Under the pieces are notes generated by a model, which was given only the letters and a program-made list of their open reading frames with translations, was not told the DNA's origin and did no database searches. From NCBI GenBank assembly GCA_036852015.1, contig JAANDG010000190.1, forward strand, positions 174,721 to 238,720: a stretch of DNA of 64,000 nucleotides, in the 5' to 3' direction. The stretch is from Pelodera strongyloides. Taxonomy: Eukaryota; Nematoda; Chromadorea; Rhabditida; Rhabditidae. Position numbers and translations under genes: made by a program. Below, piece by piece: positions 13,201 through 25,200 of the stretch (position 1 is its first letter; each line of letters begins with the position of its first letter).

Positions 13201-16200
13201 TAGTTTACTTTTCTGAATGGCACGTAAATTGGGATCTAAGAATATGAGTAAGAGCCTAGTTTTCAAGAAACGGTCGCATTGAAGCGATAATATCTCTTCG
13301 GTTTTTGAAACTTGTGATGGACAGTTGCATTCCTATGTATTTGTAAGTGAGCTCGAATTAAGCTCGATTTTCTATTATAATCAGATTAATTTGCAGATGA
13401 TGCATGGGAATGCATCCATCTAAAATCCGTTTCAAACACCGTCTGTTATACTGCTTACATTTTTCTATGATAACTTTTCTGTATCTATTTTGATATTTGC
13501 TAAACTGCGGGGCTATCCTCCGTATATGGGGATAATACTTGTTATTCTTTCTTATTGCGTCTGTTACACATGTACACCGAGAGTCGGCATTGATAGATCG
13601 CCTCCCTTTACTGTGATTGCATAATAATCGCACCATAAGTACAAGTACACGCGTCTCCGTGTTCGTGCACTACTAAAGTACCCGTGCTTGTAGTTGGTCG
13701 ATTTTTTTCCCTTGTTTTTTAGTGCCTCACCTAAAATGCATGTGTATTTTTTCGACGGATTTTTTGTTTATTTTTTTGCGGATATGCTGTTTAGTTGCGT
13801 ATAAAAGTGATATTCGTAAGCATCCATCTACACTCTACACTCTCTGCCATTGTAGTGTACCATTTTTTGAATAATGTCTGGCTCATCACGGGCATATACA
13901 ATAGACCATTCATGGCTTTCCCACTTTCCCACACTAGCTAGAGTTATGGACTTATAAAACCATTCCAGGGTAGTTTATTGTTATTTCCAAACTACCGAAC
14001 TCTGAGATGTATGCAAATTTTATGTATGTTTATTGACTATAAACAAAAATGTCGCGCATAAAGCTTGGTAAATTGGAAATTTATTACCGACGTGTATTTT
14101 GAATTTGTGCCTGTGTTTTGCTAAAAGTAGTTCAATATTTTTGACCTGCTCTGGATTACAATACAATATGTGGTGACTAATACTAACTGTAAGATATAAT
14201 ATAGTTTTAATTTCTGTTCTTTTTTCCTGAAAAATGATATCGGCAAGTAAAAAAATTAAAGCCGCAATCTTAAATTGCGCGGACACAGTTTCTTAGAGAT
14301 TTTTTTGTTTCTACTCAAGTATGGAACAGGTGTGCCGAAGGTTGCCGCTGTGCGGTTCTTTTCGCGGTATGCAAATTTACGAGACGGAACACCATAAAGT
14401 GTCTGAGCGACAGGTCGTTACTGAATGAGAGATTAGTCTACCAGAGGGTACCGATACACCACGAAATTGGTAGCAAATGACAGAAAGAAAGGTATCCGAA
14501 CGCAATTGTGGGCTACTAACCATCTTCTTCATTGCATGGTCTGATATTTGTCTTGAGCTCCTCTGGTCTTCACCCGCGCAGAGCGCCGCGTACCATCCCG
14601 CCTTGTGCGCTTTTGCAGTGGCGCACAAGGCGGGAAAGTGAGCGGCGCTCTGCGCGGGTATGTCTGCAGCGCACTATGCGGGAAAGTCGGCGGCGCTCTA
14701 CGCGTCTAAGTGCGCGGAGCTCTATGCGGGTAAGTGCGCTACGCTCTATGCGGGTAAGTTCGCGGCGCTCTATGCGGAAAATTCGGCGGCGCTCTGCGCG
14801 GCTAAGTGCGCGGCGCTCTGCGCGGGTAAGTGCGGGGCGCTCTGCGCGGGTAAGTGCGCGGCGCTCTGCGCGCCTCAATTATAATATACTCGATTTTCTG
14901 AGGGCCTTATCACTAACTCCGCCCCCATTGGCCCCTCCCTAGTCACTAACTGTGCCCCCAGTTATTGTATATGCAATAAAAGTAGTAAAACTGTTTATTA
15001 AAATTAACAAAAAAAAAAGTTTGTTATTACAAACGAACAAAGCAACAAGAAGAATTTCGAATGCGGTCAAGATTCGCCGCGATCAAAATCTAATGATACT
15101 CACAAAGATACTAAACGAAGGAAATGGAAGAAAGAGAACATAAAGAATAAAGTAGACCATTAACCAACAAAGAATATATAAAGTAACGAAACATAACATT
15201 CCTATAGATATTAAACCATAAAGCACAGTAATGGGCACATTAAATATAATGGTACCATTCAGTGTTGTGGTGAGCTTGTAATTCCAACCAAAGGAAACAA
15301 AGTGTGTTTAGCACATTTATTCCGACGTTTCGGCTTTCGCCATCTTTCGCCATAATGGTAACATATAGGTCTTATAGAATACACTTACATAAACAAATAT
15401 ACTAAATTCGCATTGAATTTCAATCCCTATAGCACATAGCCGAACACTTCCTAACTGTGTATTAGGTGCAGGTATAGTACACAAAATAGGAATATCTATA
15501 TAAAAGCTAACTAATTAAACCTGCTGAGCTTTTCGTACCAGTTGTTAGTCTTCGGTGTCGTTCCAGACCTTATTTTCATGGTAGTTGAAGAGACTCTCCG
15601 TCGCTCTCGGATTGCATCCGACAAAGTATTGCCAGCTATAAGGATATAGTCGGCTCGATCCACGGCATCCGACTTCCCAAGTAGTTTCACAATCAACTCT
15701 AAAATGAGATCACGAATTATGTCGATGTAACAGACTAATATCAGTTAAAGAGAAATATCGGCCGGTTGTTGAAACGCATCTCAAGTACTTGCATTCCTAT
15801 TCATTTATGCAACGTGGGGTCTAATTGGGGTCTGGTTTTTATTCTAATTCTTGCTCATTTGCATATGGTGCATAAGAACGCAGGTCTACGCAATGCATTT
15901 CAAAAACCGGGCGTTATTTCGCTTTAACAATCGAGGCACGCAGAATAAACGTATACTTCCCGTAAGCAGACGAAGGATAAAATAATATGAAGAACGATCA
16001 TTATTGACTTACTAATAATTTGATTGCATGACTTCCAATCGTCAGCAGCTGCAATATTGAGCCTTCCGTCGTTAAATGTACATATTCTCATCCTAAAGAC
16101 AATAGATTACTTAAATATCTTGAAAACATGAAACCATGAGGAGAAACAGAAATTAGGAGAATAACAAAATGTTTAACTAATGGGTTATAAGTGCGGAGTA

Positions 16201-19200
16201 AACTAAATTTTGTTCTAATATCCTATTATTTCTCCACACATTGTATGGTTCAGTTACACAGTCAAATTGTTTGTGTGTATAATCTCACCTGGACCTGGAA
16301 TTCCAATTGCTCGTTGTTGTCCGTGGGGAATATTTTGTAGACGCCTATTTCTGAGAAGAATACCGGGTACGTTATGCATTCCAAGCATTCTGGAATAATA
16401 GTCTTATTATTCTATTCCTATAAATACAATTTAACTCCAACATAACGTGCACTAAAAATACACATTGCAGTAAATTCTACTTAATTATTAATCGGTACGA
16501 CAACATTTGCTTAGTTTAAAAATCTAATGTAAACAATAATCAGAAAACAATACGACAAATACGAAAAACGAACGAGGACAAGAACAAATTTTTATGAAAA
16601 AAATGAACTTTAGCGGCGAAACTCCATTATTTGTGGCAACTATTTGTTGCAACTACGGTATTGCAGCTGAAAATAATTTCTTGAGAGAAGAAGTTTCGTG
16701 AGTGCGCGGCGCTCTATGCGGGAATGTACGCGGGAAAGTATGCGCTCGCAGTTGGGCGGTAATTGTGATTTCGGAGACATTGCTCCGGAAGCCCATCGTG
16801 CGGCGCTCTATGCGGGAAAGTATGCGCGCACACCGTGATCCTGCGGGAAAGTAGAATTTTCGTGAGTGCGCGGCGCTCTATGCGGGAATGTACGCGGGAA
16901 AGTATGCGCTCGCAGTTGGGCGGTAATTGTAATTTCGGAGACATTGCTCCGGAAGCCCATCGTGCGGCGCTCTATGCGGGAAAGTATGCGCGCACACCGT
17001 GATCATGCGGGAAAGTACGCGCGCACAGTCAGATCATGCGGGAAAGTATGCGCGCATACCCAGAACGTGCGGGAAAGTCTGCGGCGCTCTGCGCGCCACA
17101 GAACGTAGTCTGTCACTTCTTATGTCATATCTTTTCATGGCATTCTTACTCTTTTGGTAGTGGACGTGGAATCGTGGGTTTATATAGTTGTGTGCACCAA
17201 ATTTTGTCCCATCGAGTTCGTGTGCATATTTTGGGTATTCTAAAAGATCACCACTGCTCAGGTCATTGTCTTTCTACTAGACTGAACTTACGCATGGAGT
17301 ATGTGGTCTGCCAAGATTGACGGTTTGATAACATTCAGACAGCACTTCCTCAGTATTAGATCTAAATTTGATTGAAATCACGAAAACTGAAACTGCAACT
17401 TTCCATTTTGGACTTGGTCCTGTTTGGGCCGAATCTACCAACTGCTTTGACTGGAACTATTTTGTTTCATACTGAAGGAAACATTGCATTACAACATTCG
17501 AATCCAAGGATGTGTATATCCATATAGTTGGCTGGATAGTCGCATGGTCTCCTGATCTTCGTTCAATGGTGATCTCTCGTAATACCTAAACCCACTTCAC
17601 CTCTCGCATGCATCTCTTGGCTACTACTATCCGAATAGCCAATTGCCCGAGTTATGCTAATTATGACCGCGAACTCTCACTGCTGCATACATTGTGAACG
17701 GCTCAAACGAGATTCCCTTCTGTTATTGTGTTATTTTGAAAATTACCCGTTAGCCCGTTATTCAAAAATATAATGGCATTTTATATCTATTTGCTCATTC
17801 AGGATATTTGATGCACTCACTCCATAATCGGGCTGAAAATTAGCTTGAGAGATTTAATTGCGCGATAAGACCATCGGTCTCCACCCCAGCGGCTAAGGCA
17901 CGCGCACACCCTGGCTGGGGTGCTGAGTGTACGTACCATGGTACATACCTTGATAACGATCTATCCTCCAGTTCTTTAGTCATAGATAATCCCTTAATCC
18001 TGTCTGAAAAGGTGTAGGTGTGTTCCAACATAGTAGATTAACTTGGAATTGTCTGCAGAAGGTACTGTAGTTCTAGAGTTCTAGCTTTGATAAACTTTTC
18101 TGAGCTCCCGTTTTTATTATTATTAACCCTTGAATGAATTTATGCTTTATTTTAAAGCAAAACAAATACTGTAGTCCTTCCTCTCTCTATCTCTCTCTAT
18201 TTCTCCTGTGTCTCCACATTTGTCTGCATCTCTGTCCCTCACCCTATATACTTCCTCTCTAAGCTCCTCCCTCCTAACTCAAGCCAAACCAAATCAAATA
18301 ATCCTTTATTAGTACATGACTGTAATAGTACATGAATGTAACGTTAGTTTTTTTGCATATCGCCAAATACTATAAACTACATGCCAATAGTAATATCAAT
18401 TGCTTTAATTGCTTTACGACTGTTACTCATTGTCAGTCATTTGCCAGCCTTCGATTATGTCATATTTTATGTGTAGCAAAAATACACATGAATTTTCAAT
18501 GCTTGTTTATTTTTCTTACTTTATCTGGATTACTCTAGTGTATCGTATCCCGTTTTTTTGTTCAACAAACAGCTGACAGATTTTAGATCTGTTAGTCTAT
18601 TTATCTAACCGCTTATCATGTAAATGTATCTTCTCGTCAGATATACGCTGCATATCTTTGATCTGAACGCTGTCAATATTTGCCACATGCACAGTGTTCT
18701 ATCTGAGAGTAACTCATCCCATGAGAACTTGTTTCCTAGCCATTTTTCTGAATTCAAGGGTGTATGTTGTATGTGTATTGTGGTTGAAGAATTAATATGA
18801 TGTATTTAATATTTTCTTTCAGATGCCCATTGGGGAGAAACAGCGGGTCTCCTCCAGTGCCTTCCTTAGCAGGCTGCTCGGCAAGGGACGTGAACTCAAT
18901 CTTGAGGACCTGAAGGGCAAGAGGTATGATAATTGGTCTAGGTTATGTTCCTAAGCCCTAAGGGCGCGTTCGGGATGCTCTTTCCGAAAGGAAAACATGC
19001 AACTTTCTCGTTCGGGATGGACATTTCCGAAAGATTCTCATGCGTGGAGAAAGCAGAAAATACAGTCTGAATTAGCACGCGCACTAACTTTTTTTTTTTT
19101 TTTGTAAGCCTAAGCCCAAGCTTGTTTATCTCCAAACAACCTTTATGTTACCACCAACAAACACACAGTACTGAATGATCCACCGATAATTTTTCGTTTT

Positions 19201-22200
19201 TTTTTTTGAAGTACAGTTCTAGATTACTGTATCCAAATCATTTTTTGAGTTGCATTTCTAGATTACTGTATCCAAATGTATTTCTTTTCAGAAAGCGTCG
19301 ACCAGTGAGTGCCGTCTTCACAAATGCAATTCATCGTCTCTCCAGTTCAACGATGGCCACAAAAAGGGTCAGTTTTGTTGCTTTATTTAATTGTACAAAC
19401 TTGCAAACAGTCCGTTAGATAAGCCGCTAACCAATATATTTACATTTACACACTTGTTGTTCGATTTGCTTGTGCGCAGTAATGATCTCAAACTTTTTTT
19501 TTAAATTATGTAATGTATGCATGCACCGTAAGGTGTCACTATCTTGTTTGAATGAATTTCCTTTACTTATGAAATGACAATCATTTTATTCTATTCTTAT
19601 TGTCTTTATTTGGTGACAGGGTGACAGTCCTTTAATTGCACCCTCAGCAGGCACTCGGGATCTCGTGCTGTTTCCCGCTTAGAATTAGTTTTCTTTTTTC
19701 CGTGCCGACAACGGTAGCTGTTCCACTTTTTATAAAAGGAGTTTTTCACAAAGGTCGAAATCAGTGGGTGGTTGCGGTCTTCAAGGACTTTTGCATAAAT
19801 TTCCATAAAACCATCCTTCGCGATCAAACATCGCGTACAGCTTTTTAGAAGAAATTATGGCCCATCTAATTTCCTTCGGTATCTACAATTACAATTAGCC
19901 AATGTAAACCCACCCGTCTAGAATCTTTCTCAATACCAACCTCTTATATGTACACTGTGAAATATCTGCCTCCAATTTTTCAGTTAAAGCGAAATAACAG
20001 CCTATTTTTGAAACCTATGATGGACAACTGCATTCCTCTCTGTTTATGCTAAGTGAACTCAAATTGAGCTAGATTTTTTTATTTATGTCATACTGATGTG
20101 CATATAATACATGAGAATGTAATTATACAAAATCCGTTTCGCCGTTATAACGCTTTAAAATAATGTTTTCAACGCCAATAATCCGTATACTAACCCTTGT
20201 AGTCGTCCTGTGATATCCGCAAATTTGAATAGATTGTTTGCAATCACTATTCTGTCTATAATAATATGTTTTGATTGAGGGATCTGCATTAATCGTTTTC
20301 TTCCTTGGCTGTATAAGTAGCACCTTTACCAGCGTCTCCTTAATTGCATGTTGTTCCAAATGTGCGTCAACAAAGCTCTGCTTGCGTAATTCTCTAAACG
20401 GTGCCTGGCCACAACGCAATCATGGGAACAATGATGAACAAAGAACGTTGATTCTAGCTCTACTGAGCGGTAACATGAGAATTTCAAACAGTAAGAGCAC
20501 ATTTGTTCCCCCATATCATTTCGTTAAAGCGGTATAACATCAGGTTTTTGAAACCGATTTTGGATAATTGCATTCCCATGCAAATTAAGGTATATGTAGG
20601 TGTGAATTCGAAGTATATAGTGTGGCAAATACCCAAGTACTAAGACCTCACTAGCACAGTGTAACTACATTTCAAGCTGAAGGGTATCTCAGCCATTGGT
20701 TGGGTATTATATATCTTGGATTCAAGATGTTCTTGGCTTACGTGAATATGTACCGAAATGAATCTCGGTGTTGTTTCATCATTAGCCAACAGGTCAAGTA
20801 CGTCCTCATAACATAACATGTCATTCAAATACCCAGCTGACATAGTGCCAACAACTTCTCTTCATACATTCGGAGGTACACTATGGATGCACAAGTGTTT
20901 ACACAAATGTTGATTGTTTGTTTAATACGTGGAACCATCGAACGTGTAGATTGAGGGACAGCTTCGCAATATTGGCACTATGCACATCAAATCATGCATA
21001 AAGGGTAATAGACACAGCAATACTTAGCGCGTATCATTTTGGTGCCAGAAAACGAGGTAAATGCGATAGTGCTGGTCAGTCTGTTATGCTCCATCGATCA
21101 TTTCAAAAACTATTTTCGACTTTAAAGGGACAGGCCCATCAAAGTAAACCTATATTTACGAAACGTTCATAATGTATTTAAAGCATTTTTATTACAATAT
21201 ATACAAACCAAATTTTACCTACTTTCGCCCTCGAGGACTTTTTCCGATGTGCTCATCCTCGTATGTATACCATAAAGCTGCAGACTTGCAAGGTGTATAT
21301 GCAAATTTAGCTCGCATTTTAATTTCTTAATAAATTTGCATATATACCTTGCAAGTCTGCAGCTTTATGGTATACATATGAGGATGAGCACATCGGAAAA
21401 AGTCCTCGAGGGCGAAAGTAGGTGAAATTTGGTTTGTATATATTGTAATAAAAATGCTCTATATAGATTATGAATACTTCGTAAGTATAGGTTTACTTTG
21501 ATGGGCCTGTCCCTTTAACGACTTTAATCTTTTTTCTGTCAGTTCAAAACCACGAATTGTATCAATGTTTTCAAAGCAGTCTTTCGCACACAGTGGGGGA
21601 TCGCGGGGTTGGTTGGTGATTAGTGAGTTTGATCGGTGATTCTAGCTTCATTACCATCGATTTTGGCATCTGGCAGAATCTGGCCAGAAGTTTAGATTTA
21701 TTAAACTGGCAATAAATGCGGCATATTTTTTTACTTCGGCGAAGCTTGTATATTAGCAACTAGTTACATGGCTTACTAATGATCAATTTCAAACGGATAC
21801 GTAGACAAGTTGTGATTTTTGCGTAGCACCTTATGACCTTAACCTTGTTTTACGCCAGCAGGGACATGTCACTCAGCAGAAAAATACAAGTATATGTATA
21901 GATTGGCAGCGCCACCGGACTTCCTTCACAATTTAAACGTGACGCAACGGAGCGTAATTGACTATTCGTGACCTATGACAGACCTGTTTATAGAAGGAGT
22001 TTATGCACAAAGAGGATAATGTGATTTAATACAAATCCACTCGAAGACTAGAAGGGTGCGGTAGTTCAAAAGAGAGAGGTCCATAGTGATACTGAATATT
22101 CTAGAAAGAATTAGAGGGGGGCTACATTGCGCAATGCAAGATTCTCAAAATTAGACCACGACAAAAATGTGTAAAGGGTTTCTTTCCATCCTATCCAAAA

Positions 22201-25200
22201 TATAGGTCTATAACGTTCATCTTTAAAAGAATATGATTTTGTGACTTCGAACGAGAAAGGTAGCTAGAAGATTTTACAGCATTGTTTATGACTAGTCGGA
22301 GTCAACATCCTAGAATACCGCTCTTACGGCATCTGTGGTTCTCAAGAAGAGTTTCATTAGTCATTAATCATAAAAGAGCCTAGGGTACCCACTCCCACAC
22401 ATCGACGGCTGGTTCCCATGACCGGTCCGTATTCTAATGAGAAGAGTGAACGCGTGCCTTACCGGTACTTATTAAACATGCGGCGCAATTTTATTAATAG
22501 CGGTTCATTACCTGATAACACCCTGGGTCTCTCTCATTCGGCCTGTTTGTTAATTTGTAGAGCAGAAAGTTTCCCAGCCGACCCTCGATTGCTTAGGGCA
22601 CTTTGGGTGCTGGCTATATATATTGGACAGGCAGGAAGTCCGGCCCTAATCATCGACAGTGGCCAGGATAGCACTTTTACATACGTCTCGCTAGAGTGGT
22701 GCAATCTCAACCATCTTCACACCATTTGTACCAATTTGTTCCCCGCGAAATTGTACCTCTCTGCTAAGTTATTGTCTTCCCTATCCGTATCGAACACGTA
22801 TTAAGAAATATTCCACGTCTGTTGCTGTACACTGTATTGTGAAAATGACTCGCTCTGTAGCGATTCTTGGAGCCAAAATGATCTTTCGAGTGAGAAATTG
22901 TTATGTGGATTTACGCCAGCTACAAATTATTTTTTTGCTAGCTTCTTTAGAAGCTGATAGATATAGATAATGAAAAACACGCTCTTCATTACTGTTTGCA
23001 TAGTGTTTACTTAGATTAACATAGGACTACTAAATATTAGATTTGGCGGCATAATATCATGTCTTAATGAGTATCACTTCCATAGTTCAATATTAATATA
23101 ATGTTTATGTTTACCCAAATATTTCTAGATGTCGACAGCTGAACTTCCACGTCGTGAGCCGTTGAAAAAGCCTCTGGCCGATCCATCACGACTTTCCAGT
23201 GTAGTTTCACCGAGCACAGTCACACCGGTAACTTTTCTTCCTACAGTTTATTACGGACTTTGGCTTTCGCGAAAAAATCCGTTATTGGAGAGACAAGATG
23301 AACAACGAATTGAACATTTTTGCTGCTTGATCTCATCCATTCTGAGGTCGAATTTCGTTAATTCATTCTTGATCTGGATAATAAGTAGGCTCAATTAGAA
23401 ATACTATCAAATTACAATAATAGGGATATTTAGCCGCTCGCTGAACAAGAGGACACGTCATCAACAGGGGGCAGCCATGCTCCTAGTTCCATCAAAACTT
23501 CGACTATTGTCCAAAATGCGCCACCTTCACTTGTCTTTGATGAAAAGATGTAAGGTTTTGAGATTTATTGCGAGCTTAAGTTTATTTCTTACAATTTTTT
23601 TTTGTTGCGACAAGAAGACTTTTTTTTTTTTTTATTTTGTTTATTTTGTTATCTCTTTTTCGATCCTGCAATCATTGTTTTAGTGGTGAGTGGATTTACC
23701 CTATCGATGAGAACTTGGAAGCCCAATTGGAACAAGTCGCATACTTCTGCAAGCTGCCGTCCAGGTGAGCAATTTATAAAATGTAGTTTCAGAATTAATC
23801 TCCATTAACTAGTGAATCTCGAACGTAGATTAGACTTTTCCAAAGAGAGCGCCTACTTTTCGGTAAGGTACTTTCTTCCTTTCTCCGTAAAGGTCAATCC
23901 CATAATGAGGCGGCAGTGCCGAGTTGATCCTACTGTATGCGGTTGGGATTACTACACTAACCGGAACTTGCACCCCAGTGCAACATATACGCCTTTAAAG
24001 ATACCCTGACATTATATTATGTGACTGGAAACTGGGTTTTGTTTGATCCAAGGAAATACATTACCTCTTACAAGTAGCTTATTGTTAGAAGCACCATTGA
24101 CCATTGAATTGAACACAAATTGTCTAATTTGATATTTCAGAGAAACTGTCCTTCGAAACCTGCAGACTCAACCCGAGGGTGCATTTGTACTTCGCTATTC
24201 GGAATCAAAGCGACGTTGTCTTGCTCTTTCGGTTCGAGTCCCTGTGTCACACAACGCAAACTGTGTTTCACACTACTTGGTTATTCGAAATGAGAAGGGT
24301 TACCGAATTAGGGTGAGTGTTTCAAGGGAGCTAATCGTTTTAAAGTTCATCCTTGTGATAAGCTGTTCCGATATTCCGACGCGTTCATCTCAACCATTTT
24401 TAGGGTTTCTCCAAGCATTTTCCATCGATTCAAATGTTAATCACGCATCACTCGGTCATGCAAGAGCAACTTCCCTGCAGACTAATCTTTGTACAGTGGG
24501 CACGACATGACTGGAAGGATCAGCGAGAGGTAGTGTTATTTTGATCTCAACTGACTCTAGTGTTAGTTTACAGTATGCACTAACGCTGTGAGCATGCTCC
24601 CAGCCTCCCAGTGGGAGGTGAGAGCAAGAAAAGGATCACACGAATCGGCTAGACGTAAAGACAAATTCTCTCATCTGGTCGTGCATACCGCAAGGGCAAA
24701 AACTACATCTTTAATTATGTGGGTGTTTTGCCGCACTGCTCTCATAGTGTAAATGGTGTTGCGCTAACTATACTGATTAATTATGCTAGCAATAAGGATA
24801 CCTACTTACCTACAACCTACTTACCTACAACCTATTCCATCATTACTATGTAATGCTCTTCGGTTTACCTTTTGATATATGTTAAATGACGTATCATCAA
24901 TAAACTATTGTATAATAGGAAATGGGTGAACTCACTTGGGTACGGTTCACTGGTTTTGTCGTGGGCCTGCCCATTTGGTCACCAACGCGTGACCAACTCG
25001 TGACAAGTTTCATCGAAATCCGTCATCGGCTGGTCACCAAGCGGTCACGATCCAGTCAAGAACCAGTCACCAGATGGTTTTTTCGGTAAAAGCCATTTGG
25101 TGATTGGCCAACGACGGTTTTTCCGTGGTTATGGCAATTATTTCGTTTTCCTGTGTAGGTTACTCGCGATTCGTCCCGCTGCGGCAGTGCGGAAAATGGT

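Larger units (their letters stand above)
13199..18822. other. 5.6-kb intron of the adaptor gene with nested gene and satellites
   Basis: This intron separates the PTB exons from the basic linker exons. It holds a family-4 element, a 24-bp minisatellite, a small minus-strand gene, a second GC-rich array and a CT-rich stretch at about 18180-18230. The parts are listed separately. Confidence 0.7.
19368..23128. other. 3.8-kb intron of the adaptor gene
   Basis: It holds a family-4 and a family-2 element and possible minus-strand coding fragments (20742-20843). A 128-codon plus-strand frame at 22418-22804 has no splice context and no recognised motif. Confidence 0.5.

Noticed and set aside
14532..14942. 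Arg/Ser-rich open frames on both strands
   Set aside because: They run through the 24-bp minisatellite, whose period is a multiple of three, so open frames in several registers are expected.
14636..17095. CRISPR-like repeat array
   Set aside because: Units are contiguous with no unique spacers, and the context is an animal genome. It is a satellite.
17882..17922. tRNA-like hairpin (CACCCCAGC...GCTGGGGTG with CGGCTAAGGC)
   Set aside because: It resembles a D-arm, but there is no T-arm box or anticodon stem at the right distance.
22418..22804. 128-codon plus-strand open frame
   Set aside because: It has no splice context, no recognisable motif and lies in a repeat-rich intron. Its length alone is not convincing.
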